A stretch of 64,000 nucleotides of DNA from Myxococcus sp046520405. Lineage in GTDB: Bacteria; Myxococcota; Myxococcia; Myxococcales; Myxococcaceae. Positions 26,838 to 36,966 of this stretch are shown here, piece after piece. Under the pieces are notes generated by a model that was given only the letters and a program-made list of their open reading frames with translations, had not been told where the DNA came from and ran no database searches. How positions within the stretch are numbered: the stretch's first letter is position 1; each line of letters begins with the position of its first letter. Position numbers and translations under genes: made by a program. The DNA is taken from positions 1 through 64,000 of the forward strand of contig JBKGHI010000003.1 in the NCBI GenBank assembly GCA_046520405.1, in the 5' to 3' direction.

Positions 26838-28900
26838 CGCGACGACAACTCACCATCAAACCGAGCTGCATGCGGGAGATCGCGACGTTCCCTTCGGACC
26901 GCGCCGCGCTGCTCTGGGACAAGATCGACGCGCTCGTCTCCGACCCACTCCCCGATGGGAAGGTGAAGAAGAAGCTCAAGGGCGCCGACGGCGTCTACCG
27001 CATGCGCGTGACGGACCACCGCGTGTTCTATCGCTTCGGCGAAGACTGGATCAGCCTGCTCGGCATCCGGCGGCGCGCCGAAGACACCTACGACGGCGTG
27101 CCCGACGAGACCGCCGACGCCCCAGCACCCGACGACGGCGACGACAACCTCGATGCGCTCATCGCAGCCGCGCAGCCGAAGACCTTCCAGTTCAAGACGA
27201 CCGCGCCCGAGACGACGCTGCCCGAGCCCATCACGCAGGAGTTGCTGCGCGAGCTCGGCGTGCCCGTCTCGGCGGTGCCGACGCTGTTGCGCTGCAAGAC
27301 GGAAGAAGCGTTGCTCGAAGCCCCAGTGCCTCCCGACGTTCTCAGTCGCGTCGTCGACCGCCTCTTTCCGCCGACCATCGAACGGCTCGACCAGCAGCCC
27401 GATCTCGTCGTGGCGTCCACGAAGGACCTCGTTCGTTTCAAGGAGGGCGATCTCCTCGGCTTCCTCCTGCGGCTCGACGAGGATCAGCTCAAGCTGACCC
27501 AGTGGGCGATGAAGGGCCCCACGATGGTTCGCGGCGGTGCGGGCACGGGCAAGAGCACCGTCGCGCTGTACCGCGTGAAGGCGCTCCTTGAACGGCCCGG
27601 GGCGACTGGCGCAGAGCGTGTGCTGTTTACGACCTACACGCGCTCGCTGCTCACCGTGACGCAGCAGCTCCTCGAACAGCTTCTGTCGCCCGAGCAGATG
27701 AAGCGCGTCGAGGTCGCGACGTGCGACCAGATCGCGTGGCGTGTCGTCGGTAAGGCTCGCAAGGTCGGCCAGCTCGAATCCGACAACGACGCTCTCAAGC
27801 GGCTGGCCAAGCTCCGAGCGACGCACACGCCCGGGGGCTCGGCCTTCGAGGCGAAGCTACGTGCGCGGGCGCTTGAGCGCCTGACCGATGCGTGGCTGCT
27901 CGAAGAGTTCGAGTGGATCATCGAGGGACGCGGGCTGACGAACCTCACCGAGTACCAGGCGGCGGCGCGCCCGGGTCGCGGGCTGCCGCTCAACGAGCGA
28001 GCACGCGCGGCGGTCTGGGAGCTTTACGAGGCATTCAGCAAGGGCGCGGGTGAGCGATACCCGGCGTTGCGTCGAGAGGCGCTGAAGCTCCTCGCCGAGG
28101 ACGCGCAGGCGGTCCGCTATGACTACGTCGTCGTCGATGAGGCGCAGGACCTGAGCCCCGTCTCGCTCTCGCTGATGGCCGAGGTCTGCAAGACCGCGGA
28201 GGGCCTGTTCTTCGCCGCCGACAACAAGCAGTCGCTCTACTCGCGCAACTACACGTGGAGCTCGGCGCACCCGCGCCTCCAGTTCCGAGGGCGCACGGCG
28301 CTGCTCTCGCGCAACTACCGCTCGACGCGCGAGATCGACCGCGCAGCCTTCTCGGTGCTCGTGGCCGGTGAGGACGAGGAGCTGGTGGCCTCGAATAGTG
28401 TCCACGAAGGGCCGCTTCCGGTGCTGGTGCGTGACATCGCCGCCGACAAGCAGGCCGAGTGGATCGCACGCTTCGTTCGGCAGATGGCGCGTCACCTTCA
28501 CCTGAAGGCGAGCGCCGCCGCCGTGCTCGTACCCGTCGCTACCGCAGGCGAAACGCTGGCCACCGAGCTTCAGGCGCAGGGCGTCCCGGCTCGCTTCTTC
28601 CCTGGCCGCGATCTCGACCTCAAGGCCGACGTCGTGCGCGTGCTGACGCTGCACGCGGCCAAGGGCCTGGAGTTTCCCATCGTCATCGTCGCGGGCCTCG
28701 ACAGCGGCAACTGGCCCGTGCCCGAGGACTTCGAAGAGCCCGACCTCTTCGCCGAGCGCGCACGCCACGAGCGGCGTGTTCTCTATGTTGGGCTCACCCG
28801 CGCGATGCGCGGCTTGATGCTGATGTCCCCCCAAAGATGTCGGCATCCCGCCGTCGTCGATCTCGACCTCAACCACTGGCACGTGGAGAGCGCCCTATGA
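26834..28900 (+). CDS. UvrD/Rep-type SF1 helicase with N-terminal RelE-like domain
   Basis: A 688-residue fusion. Residues 1-~88 resemble a RelE/ParE-type toxin fold (LTIKPSCMREIATFPSD, then VKKKLKGADGVYRMRVTDHR and VFYRFGEDWISLLGIRRR). After a ~100-residue linker an SF1A helicase follows: Walker A GGAGTGKST (234-242), Walker B VVVDEAQDLSP (Asp435, Glu436), motif III/IV-like LLSRNYRSTREID, motif V LTLHAAKGLEFPIVIVAGL and motif VI RRVLYVGLTRAMRG. Both ends overlap neighbours by ATGA. SF1 helicases with RelE-like N-termini are a known but uncommon architecture; whether the RelE part is an active RNase or a binding domain cannot be judged here. No separate antitoxin gene is present. Confidence 0.88.
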   Translation: MTRRQLTIKPSCMREIATFPSDRAALLWDKIDALVSDPLPDGKVKKKLKGADGVYRMRVTDHRVFYRFGEDWISLLGIRRRAEDTYDGVPDETADAPAPDDGDDNLDALIAAAQPKTFQFKTTAPETTLPEPITQELLRELGVPVSAVPTLLRCKTEEALLEAPVPPDVLSRVVDRLFPPTIERLDQQPDLVVASTKDLVRFKEGDLLGFLLRLDEDQLKLTQWAMKGPTMVRGGAGTGKSTVALYRVKALLERPGATGAERVLFTTYTRSLLTVTQQLLEQLLSPEQMKRVEVATCDQIAWRVVGKARKVGQLESDNDALKRLAKLRATHTPGGSAFEAKLRARALERLTDAWLLEEFEWIIEGRGLTNLTEYQAAARPGRGLPLNERARAAVWELYEAFSKGAGERYPALRREALKLLAEDAQAVRYDYVVVDEAQDLSPVSLSLMAEVCKTAEGLFFAADNKQSLYSRNYTWSSAHPRLQFRGRTALLSRNYRSTREIDRAAFSVLVAGEDEELVASNSVHEGPLPVLVRDIAADKQAEWIARFVRQMARHLHLKASAAAVLVPVATAGETLATELQAQGVPARFFPGRDLDLKADVVRVLTLHAAKGLEFPIVIVAGLDSGNWPVPEDFEEPDLFAERARHERRVLYVGLTRAMRGLMLMSPQRCRHPAVVDLDLNHWHVESAL

Positions 28901-31900
28901 GCAATGTGAACCTCCACAACTACGCCGATGAAGGTCGTCTCGTCGACGCGGACATCGTCGGCTTCCTCCGCAAGAAGCTCGACAAGGGCGACAAGCTTGA
29001 TTTCACGAACATCGTCGAGGTGGCCGACGCGGTGCTCGACGCGCTCTTCGACGGCTGGTCGCCGGAGCAAGTGGCCGAGGTCATCGCTGAGCTGAGCCCC
29101 GCCGCCGACAGGGCGCTCGCTGCGTGGTCGGATCGCGCGGGCGGCAAGGTCACGAAGGCAGAGAAGACCACGCGCAAAGCCACCGTGCGCAAGCCGGCGC
29201 AGTCGACGCGCCCGCCATCGGTCCTCGAACGCGACCCGACGGGCGACGAGCGTTTCACGCCCACGCGCCTCGTGCGCCGCCTTCAGGAGGCCCTGCAGGG
29301 CTACATCGAGAGCGCATACCCGCTAAACGACCCGACGCTGGTCCGCTCACGTCGCCGCCTGCTCGAAGAGGAGGCGGGCGGCCACCTGCTCGCGCAGGAG
29401 CCCTACATCGAGACCACCACGCGCTACGCGACGTCGAAGGCGACCTACGGTGACCTCGGGTTCACGCCGGAGATCGCAGGCTTCTTCTCGAAGCTGGCCA
29501 AGACGCCGTCGGCGCAGAGCACTCCGGAGGACGAGCGCACGGTCCTTTTCCCGTCGATCTACGTGCATCAGGAGCGCGCCTTCCGCGAGTTCCTCGTGGA
29601 GCGGAAGGACATCGTCGTTGCGACGGGCACGGGCTCCGGCAAGACGGAGTGCTTCCTCGTGCCGATGCTGGGCTCGCTCTACGACGAGGCGGTGCGCTCG
29701 CCCAAGACGTTCGAGCAGCCCGGCGTGCGCGCGCTGATCCTCTACCCGATGAACGCGCTGGTGAACGACCAGCTCTCGCGCCTGCGCCTGCTGCTCGGCG
29801 ACCCTGCCGTCGCCGACGCCTTCAAGGGGCTCGGGAAGGATCGCCGCTTCCCGCGCTTCGGCATGTACACCGGCCGCACGGCGTACCCCGGACCGCGCTC
29901 GACCTCGCGCGACGGCGAGCGCGTGAAGCCGCTGCTCGAGTACTACCTGGGCCTCTCGCCCGAGGTCGAAGAGCGCCTCCGTCGTCTGGGCCGCTATCCC
30001 GCCAAGGACCTCCAGGCCTTTTACGCGCAGAACGAGGCGCGCCGCCGGACGTACCAGAGCGGCAAGCGCGCCGGGCAGGAGTACACGGATCACAACTGGG
30101 AACGGCGCCTTCACACGGGCCCGAATGATCGCGAGCTGCTGACGCGGCAGGAGATGGTCCACGGCGCAGGGAGCCGTCCCGGCCACGCGCCCGACGTGCT
30201 CGTCACGAACTACTCGATGCTCGAGTACATGCTGATGCGTCCGTTCGAGCGCCCTGTCTTCGCCGAGACGAAGCGCTGGCTCGACCAGGACGGCACGCAG
30301 CTCCTGCTCGTCCTCGACGAGGCACACATGTACCGGGGCGCCAAGGGCGCAGAGGTCGCGTTCCTCATCCGCCGCTTGCGCGCCCGTCTTGGCATCCACG
30401 ACCGCCCCGACAAGCTGCGCGTCATCGCCACGTCCGCCTCGCTCGGCGAAGGCGCGGCGGCGGTCGATGCGGTCAAGCGGTTCGCCGCTGACATCACCGG
30501 CAAGCGCCCCGGGAGCTTCGAGGCCATCACGGGCACGCGCGAGGTTCCGACGCCTGCCAGCCCCGCCCCGAAGGACGTGGCCGACACGCTGGCCTCGCTC
30601 GACCTCGACGGCATCAACGAGGCGCTCGACGCGCCCGCGCTTCGCGAGAAGCTCGCGCCGCTGCTCCCGGCGAGCATCGCCACGAACGCCAGCGAGAATG
30701 AAGTGCTCGCGGCCCTGCATGCAGCCTTGAAGAACAAGCCGTGGGTCAACCAGTTGGTGAAGGAAGCGGCTGGCCACGCGGTCGCAGTGAGCGAGCTCGC
30801 CCCGCGCGTGTTCCCGGGCCATCCGGAGGCGCGCCGCGCGCTCGAAGCGCTGCTCACGGTGTCCACCCTCGCGCGCAACAAGGCCGACGAGCCGGGCCTC
30901 GTGCCGACGCGCGTGCATGGCCTCTTCCGTGGTCTGCACGGGCTCTATGCCTGCGTGAACCCTCGCTGCGGTGGACGGCAGAGCGAGCCGGGCGAGCAGG
31001 CAATCCTGGGCAAGCTGTTCACGACGCCCAGCGCCGTGTGCGACGCATGCGGCTGCCGCGTCTTCGAGATCGCGTCGTGCCGCGACTGCGGCAGCCCGTA
31101 CCTGCTCGCCTACTCGCAGGAGGAGTCGCTCGACCGGCTTTCGTTCCTCTGGGGCGAGACCGAGGGCGCGCTGTTCCGTCTGCAGCTTCTGCCGACCGCG
31201 CCGCGCTACACCGACCGCACCGAGATCGTGCGGCTCCACCTGCGCACCGGCTACCTCGACACCGGCAATCGCTTCCCCGATGACGAGGTCCGCAACCTGG
31301 CGCTCTGGCTCGATAGCGACGGCAAGCGCGACGCGTCGTTCGACCGCTGCGCCATGTGCCAGCCCTCGGCGAACGCGAAGAGCCGCATCCACGACTTCAG
31401 GACGCGCGGCGAGCAGCCCTTCACGGCGCTCATCGAGGCGCAGTTCGCGGAACAGCCGCCGCAGAAGAAGGACCCGCGCCTGCCGAACCACGGGCGCAAG
31501 GTGCTGGTCTTCAGCGACGGACGGCAGAAGGCCGCGCGCCTGGCGCCCGCACTCGAGCACAGCCATGCACGCGATCTGTTCCGGCAGGTCGTCGCGCTCG
31601 CAGCCCACGAGCTTCGCGAGCAGGCGGGCATGTCCGCGATGCAGTACCTGTACCCGGCGGTCGTGCATCTGTGCGCGCAGCGCGGCTACGACCTGTTTCC
31701 GGCTGCCGACGAGGTCGAGTTCCACAACCACCTCGGGCAGGTGAAGGGCAAGACGCTGCAGCAGACGATCGCGATGGCGAATCGAGGCTGGCTTCGCGCC
31801 ACGCGTTCGTTCGCGCAGGCGATCTTCAGCGAGCTGACCGACCGCTACTACTCACTGCCCGCGCTCGCCCTCGCCACCATCGAGGAGGACTCGGACACCG

Positions 31901-34715
31901 CCGATATCGTCTTCGATGATTTTCCGAGCGTCGGCCTCGACGCCGATGCCCAGAGGGTGCTGTTCCGTGCCTGGCTGCGACAGCACCTGGAGCGTCGCTC
32001 GTTCCGCCCCGACGGCGCGGAGACGCGCGAGCTCGGCGAAGGCTGGGCTCACCCGCAGGGCATCAATGCGGCGCGCATCGAGCACGTGCTGCCCAACCGC
32101 TTCGACCAGTACCTGGCCCACGTCCTCGGTGGCGACACGGCCAAGGTCGAGGAGGTGAACAAGTGGTTCCAGCACGTCGTGCGCGACAAGGGCCTCTTGC
32201 ACTTCGAGAGCGACCTCTACTACCTGCAACTCCAAGGCTTGAGCCTGCACCTGCGGCTCGACGCCAACTGGCTGCGTTGCCAGGACTGCGCGCGCATCCA
32301 TCCCGAGGCGCTGGCCAATGCGTGCCCCGCGTGCCTCGGCGCTGTCGTCGAGGTCGATCCCGACTACCTCGATGCACGCACCGGCTTCTACCGGCAGCAA
32401 GTGCGGCGCGCCTTCGATGAGCGCGCGCTCGAACCGTTCGGCCTCTCGGCGGCCGAGCACTCAGCGCAGCTCACCGGCCAGCCCGACGAGAGCGCATTCA
32501 ACAAGGTCGAAGAGTACGAGCTGCGCTTCCAAGACGTGCCGCTCGACAACCTCCCGCCGATCGACGTGCTGAGCTGCACGACGACGATGGAGGTCGGCAT
32601 CGACATCGGTGCGCTCTCCGGCGTCGCGCTGCGCAACGTGCCGCCTCACGTCGCGAACTACCAGCAGCGCGCCGGTCGCGCGGGCCGTCGAGGACGCTCC
32701 ATCGCGTCGGTCATCACCTACGCCCACGGCACCTCTCACGACGCTCACTTCTTCGACCACCCTGAGCAGATCATCTCGGGCGACGTACGCGCGCCGGTCG
32801 TCTACGTCGAGAACCAGCAGGTGCTCACGCGGCACGTCCACGCCTATCTCGTGCAGCGCTTCTTCCACGAGCGCGTGCCGCCGGACCCGACCAGCTACGA
32901 CCTCTTCGGTTCGCTGGGCTCCGTCGAGCAGTTCCTCTCCGAGGCGCACCCGTGCTCGCTGCTCAAGCTCGAGGCATGGCTCGACGAGAACGCCGACGTT
33001 CTGCAGCGTGAGCTCGCGGGCTGGGTCCCTGCGTTCAGCTTCGGCCTCAACGAGCCCGTCGCCGAGGTCGAAGACACGATTCGCGAGGCCATCGGCAATA
33101 CCAAGAGGCGCATTCGGGACGTGCTCCCGGTCGCGGAATACGCGGCCCGTGAGACGCTCGCGGACCTCGAGCGCGAATCGCTGGAGCGTCGTCTGGAGGA
33201 GCCGCTGCTCGAGACGCTCATCGGTCATGCGGTGTTCCCGCGCTATGCGTTCCCGACGGATGTCGTGACGTTCTGGGTCTCGAAGCCTCGGCAACAAGGC
33301 GACGCGCCCAACAAGCGGACCTTCGATTACGAACCGCAGCGCGACCTTCAGCTCGCACTCACGGAGTACGCGCCTGGCCGAAGCCTCACCATCGACAAGT
33401 GGCGCTTTGAGTCGGCAGCCCTCTACTCGCCCTATGAGCCGAGCCCGGCGCACACGATCCAGCGACAGCGCCCGTACACGTCGTGCAGCGACTGCTCGTG
33501 GGCCACGATGGACGGCGCGATGGCGCAGGCGACGCTGTGTCCGGTCTGCGGAAGTGACCAGCTCACGCGCACCGCCTTCATCACGCCCGCAGGCTTCGCG
33601 CCCGACCTCAACGCCAAGCGCGAGATCGATCGCGGCCAGGCCATCAGCTACGCGGGCATGACCGACAGAGCGCGGCTCGAACCGCAGGACCCGCCCTCGG
33701 CGTGGACGGAGGAAGAGGGGGGCGACGGTCGGCTTCGCCGGTGGACCGGTCCGCGCCGCCTCGTGATGGTCAACAAGGGCGTCGGCCAGCGCGGCTTCCG
33801 AGTGTGCCCCGACTGCGGTCGTTCGGAGCCGGAGTACGGCCCGGGCTTCACCACGACGAAGCTCATGAAGAAGGGCGCGCCGACCTCGCACGATCACCCG
33901 CTGGAGCGGGGGAAGGTCTGTGCAGGCGTCGCCGACGGCCCGTTCTATCTCGGACACGAGTTCCCGACTGATGCACTGCTCCTGCGCCTGCGCGTGACGG
34001 CACCGGTGCAGCTCGGCGCGGCGACCACGACGGGCCTCATCACGCGCGCCTCGCGCATGGCGCTGTCGTCGCTGGTCGAAGCGCTCGGCCTCGCGGCGTC
34101 GCGCACACTACAGATCGACGAGGGCGAGCTGTCGGGATGGTGGACGCCCGTGATGGGTGGACGCCCTGACGAGGCGCAGCTCTACCTCTACGACCTCTTG
34201 CCCGGTGGTGCAGGCTACGCGCGCGCCGTCGGCAACGATCTGCCGAGGTGCTCGATGCCGCCGAGGCGCTGCTTGGAGGGTGCGACTGCCCGTCGTCCTG
34301 CTACCGGTGCATCCGCCACTACGGCAACAACTGGATTCACGCCTCGCTCGACCGCCACCTCGCACTCGCGCTCCTTCGCCACCTGCGGACGGGCGAGCTG
34401 CCGAGCCTGACGGACCAGGACAAAGACCGCGCCCTCGTCGCGCTTCGCCAGCTCCTCGCGCTGCGTGGCATCGCGTGTGAGGAGAACGCGAACCTCGGTG
34501 GCACGCGCGTCCCGCTTATCATCCAACTGCCCAACTCGCGGGTCTGCGTCGACGTCCACCATCCGCTCATCGATCCGCTCGCCCACGAGTCTCCGGTGAT
34601 CGCTGCCGCGCGCTCGCAGTTCCTCGAGGCCGTGTCGCTCGACGCGTTCGACCTGCTGCACGATCTCCCCGCCGCCGTGGCTCGCCTGAAACTGCCGAAC
34701 GGGGCGTTGGGATGA
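28897..34715 (+). CDS. DUF1998-type superfamily-2 helicase, DruE/DrmA-like, frame change near 34230
   Basis: A very large helicase of about 1939 residues in the restored frame. Walker A VATGTGSGKTEC lies at residues ~241-252, the DEAH box LVLDEAHMYRGAK near 474, IATSASLGEG near 510, CTTTMEVGIDIGALSGVAL and QQRAGRAGRRGRSIAS in the second RecA domain, and many CxxC zinc pairs (CVNPRCGG, CDACGCRVF, CRDCGSPY, CQDCARIH, CPACLG). The C-terminus is DUF1998-like: LYLYDLLPGGAGYA, then in the frame shifted by -1 from about 34230, EALLGGCDCPSSCYRCIRHY. As sequenced the first frame would end at 34410 with low-complexity residues. Start ATG 28897 overlaps the UvrD stop; the restored stop overlaps the nuclease start at 34712. 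Length and layout are closest to Druantia DruE and DISARM DrmA-type helicases. Confidence 0.85.
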
Positions 34716-35863
34716 GCTTCTACGAGCTGCAAGCGCCCACCGCGTGGGCCGATCCGCCATCCATGTGGAGCAGCACGTCGATAGACGACGTCGAGGCATG
34801 CCCACGTCGATGGCAGCTCCTGCGCTCGCGCTGGGGCGACCTCGATCGTTTCCCGGTGCGTCCGCACCCGGCAGCCATCGAGGGGCAGATCGTTCACGAG
34901 GCGCTCGACCGCCTGACGCGTGCGTGCGGCCAGCGAGGCAACCCGCCGTTCGGCAGCCCGGAGTTTGCGGCGGCGCTGACGGACGCGGACTTCTTCCCCG
35001 GCTTCGCGCGCGCCGTCGCCGAGTGGGGGCATCGTCTGATGTCGCACCCAAGGCCCGGCCCCGCGTTCCGGCTACGTGCGAGCGGTGAGGAGCTGGCGAA
35101 CCGCGCGGTGCGAATGTTCCGCGAGCAGTACAAACCCGACGGCAAGGCCGCATCGCACGCGGCTGAGCGAGCGGCCGAGACGCCCGTCAACGTGAAGGCA
35201 CTGCTCAAGAAGAAGCACGCGCTATCCGAGGTAAAGCTGACGCATCCGGGCCTTCCGTTCCTCGGCGTCCTCGATCGCGTGCAGGACACGGGGGAGGGAG
35301 TCGAGGTCGTCGACTTCAAGACCGGCAAACCAAGCGACAAGCATCACAAGCAGCTCCTGCGGTACGCGCTCCTCTGGTGGCGCACGACGGGCGATGCCCC
35401 AGCTCGGGTCAGCGCGCAGTACCTCGATGGCGTCGAGTCCTGGTCCGTCACGCTGAGTGCGCTTGAAGGCATCGAAGCCGACCTCGTGAAGGGGCTGCCG
35501 CTGCTCACCGAAGCGCTCAGGGCGCACCCGGCGGCTGCGAAGCCCGGCTCCGGCTGTGGCTTCTGCCCCGTGCGCGCTCGCTGCGCAGCCGGTTGGGCCG
35601 TCGGCGAGGAGGCCGCGCTCGTCGATGGCCGGGGGGACGCCGAACTCCTCGTCGGGGCGAAAGCAGGGGAGCACGGCTTTCTCGCGCGCACCCGCGTCGG
35701 CGCCGACGTCGCGGTCGTCTACGAGGCAGCGGTGGCGAAGCTGCTCCCCGAGCACGTCGAAGGCCAAGTGGTCCGCGTCCTCGATGGTGTGTGGAAGGAG
35801 AAGCGCTCGCAGCTCGAGCTCAAAGCGTGGACCGAAGTCTTCGTCGTGAGGGAGGTACAGTGA
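34712..35863 (+). CDS. PD-(D/E)XK nuclease with probable 4Fe-4S cluster (Cas4/AddB/RecB-like)
   Basis: A 383-residue nuclease closing the operon. The N-terminal SSTSIDDVEACPRRW gives Cys30. GQIVHEALDRL is the typical helix before the core. The catalytic residues are Asp188 (FLGVLDRVQ) and Asp201/Lys203 (VEVVDFKTGKP), followed by QLLRYALLWW. CGFCPVRARC supplies Cys282, Cys285 and Cys291, which with Cys30 could hold an iron-sulfur cluster as in AddB and Cas4. About 80 further residues form a beta-rich C-terminus. Start ATG 34712 overlaps the restored stop of the helicase gene. It probably trims or degrades DNA handled by the UvrD and DUF1998 motors. Confidence 0.9.
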   Translation: MSFYELQAPTAWADPPSMWSSTSIDDVEACPRRWQLLRSRWGDLDRFPVRPHPAAIEGQIVHEALDRLTRACGQRGNPPFGSPEFAAALTDADFFPGFARAVAEWGHRLMSHPRPGPAFRLRASGEELANRAVRMFREQYKPDGKAASHAAERAAETPVNVKALLKKKHALSEVKLTHPGLPFLGVLDRVQDTGEGVEVVDFKTGKPSDKHHKQLLRYALLWWRTTGDAPARVSAQYLDGVESWSVTLSALEGIEADLVKGLPLLTEALRAHPAAAKPGSGCGFCPVRARCAAGWAVGEEAALVDGRGDAELLVGAKAGEHGFLARTRVGADVAVVYEAAVAKLLPEHVEGQVVRVLDGVWKEKRSQLELKAWTEVFVVREVQ

Positions 35864-35959
35864 GAGCCCGGCGCCTCCACTCCCCGGACCACAGCGAATC
35901 GGCGCGCCACGCGCCAACGTGGGCGCCCGTTCCGCGCTCGCGCAGGACAGCGCCCCGAT

Positions 35960-35994
35960 GATCAACAGTCCCACCCCGCGCGGGACAGTTGATC
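35960..35994 (+). terminator. near-perfect 13-bp hairpin after the large operon
   Basis: GATCAACAGTCCC (35960-35972) pairs with GGGACAGTTGATC (35982-35994) with a single mismatch across a 9-base loop. It lies about 95 bp after the last operon stop, where a terminator or transcript-stabilising hairpin is expected. There is no clear T-run after it, so an intrinsic terminator is only likely; a recombination or regulatory site is an alternative. Confidence 0.45.
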
Positions 35995-36207
35995 GCCCGG
36001 TCGCCGTCCCGGAAACCGAGCGGCGGCTGTTAACCGCGTCTCGGCTTCTCTCTCCCCGCGGGCACGAGAAGAGAGCGCGAACGCCGTCCCGCGCGCGCTC
36101 GACGCGCTCGTCTTCGCGCTCGCGGCGCTCTCTACACGAACGCCGTCCGCGCGCACGCTGCGCTCGCCGACGCGCAAACCTTCGGGAAATCAGGAGAGAA
36201 AAGACAA

Positions 36208-36235
36208 CGGCCCCGGAGATCGCTCTCAGGGGCCG
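36208..36235 (+). terminator. GC-rich hairpin, possible terminator
   Basis: CGGCCCC (36208-36214) pairs perfectly with GGGGCCG (36229-36235); inside it GAG/CTC can extend the stem across a one-by-one mismatch. The following bases are ctgttaaaa, without a long T-run. It is a possible terminator for plus-strand transcripts leaving the island. Confidence 0.4.
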
Positions 36236-36507
36236 CTGTTAAAAGGTGCGGGGTCGCGTTTCCGCAGCCCCGCATGAATGGCTCCCCGAATGAAGCCCTG
36301 CGCGAACTCGTTCTCTGCGCCCTCTCCAGAGACTGCGACGGAAAACACGAGAAAAATCCTGGGGTTGGGCGAATTCGGGAAAATTCGGGGGCCGATTGAG
36401 TCTCCGCAAACTTCACTGCGGCTGTTTCCCCGAGTAGCGCGGATTGGGGAGGGCGTCCAGCCTCCTTCAAAAAGGGGAGGCTGTGTGGGGACGCATCGTA
36501 CTGGGCA

Positions 36508-36537
36508 GGGGTGGCATGTGGGACCTCATGCCACCCC
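36508..36537. terminator. perfect 11-bp inverted repeat downstream of the minus-strand czc operon
   Basis: GGGGTGGCATG (36508-36518) and CATGCCACCCC (36527-36537) form a perfect 11-bp stem with an 8-base loop. It lies about 90 bp after the end of the PII-like gene on the minus strand, so it may terminate that operon; convergent transcription makes a bidirectional role possible. No T-run is seen. Confidence 0.4.
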
Positions 36538-36624
36538 CCTATGAATGACGCCATTCGCCCCGGCGCGTCTGACCCTTCCCGTGAGGACCCTGGCTCGCAG
36601 CTCGGCCGCAGAGAAGAGGGCAGC

Positions 36625-36966
36625 TTAGAGCGCCGATTCGCCCCTCTCCCCGGTTCTCACCCTGAGCGCGTCCTCAACAGAGGAGACGAACACCTTTCCA
36701 TCGCCGATGTTGCCCGTGTGAGCATGCCGCTGGATGGTGGCGAGCGCGGTATCAACGAGCAAGTCCGGGATGACGAGGAGCAGCATGACCTTGGGCAGAT
36801 AGTTGAGTGACCCGTGGGCGCGGGCCTCCATGCCGTTGTTCCCGCGCTGGTGGCCGAAGCCGCGTACGTCCAGCGCGGTGATGCCACCCACACCGGGGAT
36901 GGCTTCAAGCGCGTCGGTGACTTCACTGACCTTGAAGGGCTGGATGATGGCCTTGATTTCCTTCAC
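36625..36966 (-). CDS. PII-like signal protein of the metal-efflux-associated type
   Basis: A 113-residue PII-superfamily protein. It keeps the C-terminal PII signature (TGNIGDGKVFVSSVEDALRV, then RTGERGESAL) that forms the nucleotide-binding loops, and starts with a typical MKEIKAIIQPFKVSEV. The T-loop region (GFGHQRGNNGMEARAHGSLN) lacks the usual uridylylated Tyr context. It overlaps the end of the RND pump gene by 4 bp, so it is co-translated with it. This matches the PII-NG group described as neighbours of heavy-metal RND pumps rather than nitrogen regulators. Its effector and partner are unknown; regulation of pump activity is inferred. Confidence 0.88.
   Translation of the reverse strand: MKEIKAIIQPFKVSEVTDALEAIPGVGGITALDVRGFGHQRGNNGMEARAHGSLNYLPKVMLLLVIPDLLVDTALATIQRHAHTGNIGDGKVFVSSVEDALRVRTGERGESAL

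Larger units (their letters stand above)
35864..36624. other. non-coding island edge with several hairpins
   Basis: No convincing gene was found in these ~760 bp; the open frames are short and Arg/Ser-rich. The stretch holds at least three strong inverted repeats (35960-35994, 36208-36235, 36508-36537), a weaker one at 36459-36482 (AGCCTCC/GGAGGCT), and a short direct repeat around aattcggg near 36370-36390. It separates the helicase operon from the convergent metal-resistance operon and probably contains the right boundary of the mobile island. Confidence 0.6.

Noticed and set aside
28459..28896. Upstream extension of the DUF1998 helicase frame
   Set aside because: It lies antiphase inside the UvrD gene and is Arg-rich; the ATGA overlap at 28897 gives the natural start.
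29347..31731. 794-codon minus-strand frame opposite the DUF1998 helicase
   Set aside because: Same antisense effect; no domain and no start signal.
6947..35863. Interpretation as a BREX, canonical DISARM or Druantia system
   Set aside because: No PglZ, BrxC or PglX set; no DrmB/DrmC with phospholipase D; no DruA-D or DruH. Only individual components resemble those systems.
35919..36242. 107-codon plus-strand frame after the nuclease gene
   Set aside because: Arg/Ser-rich translation, overlaps two strong hairpins, and has no ribosome site.
36459..36482. 7-bp inverted repeat AGCCTCC/GGAGGCT
   Set aside because: Short stem with a 10-base loop and an A-rich loop; too weak to call separately from the stronger hairpins nearby.
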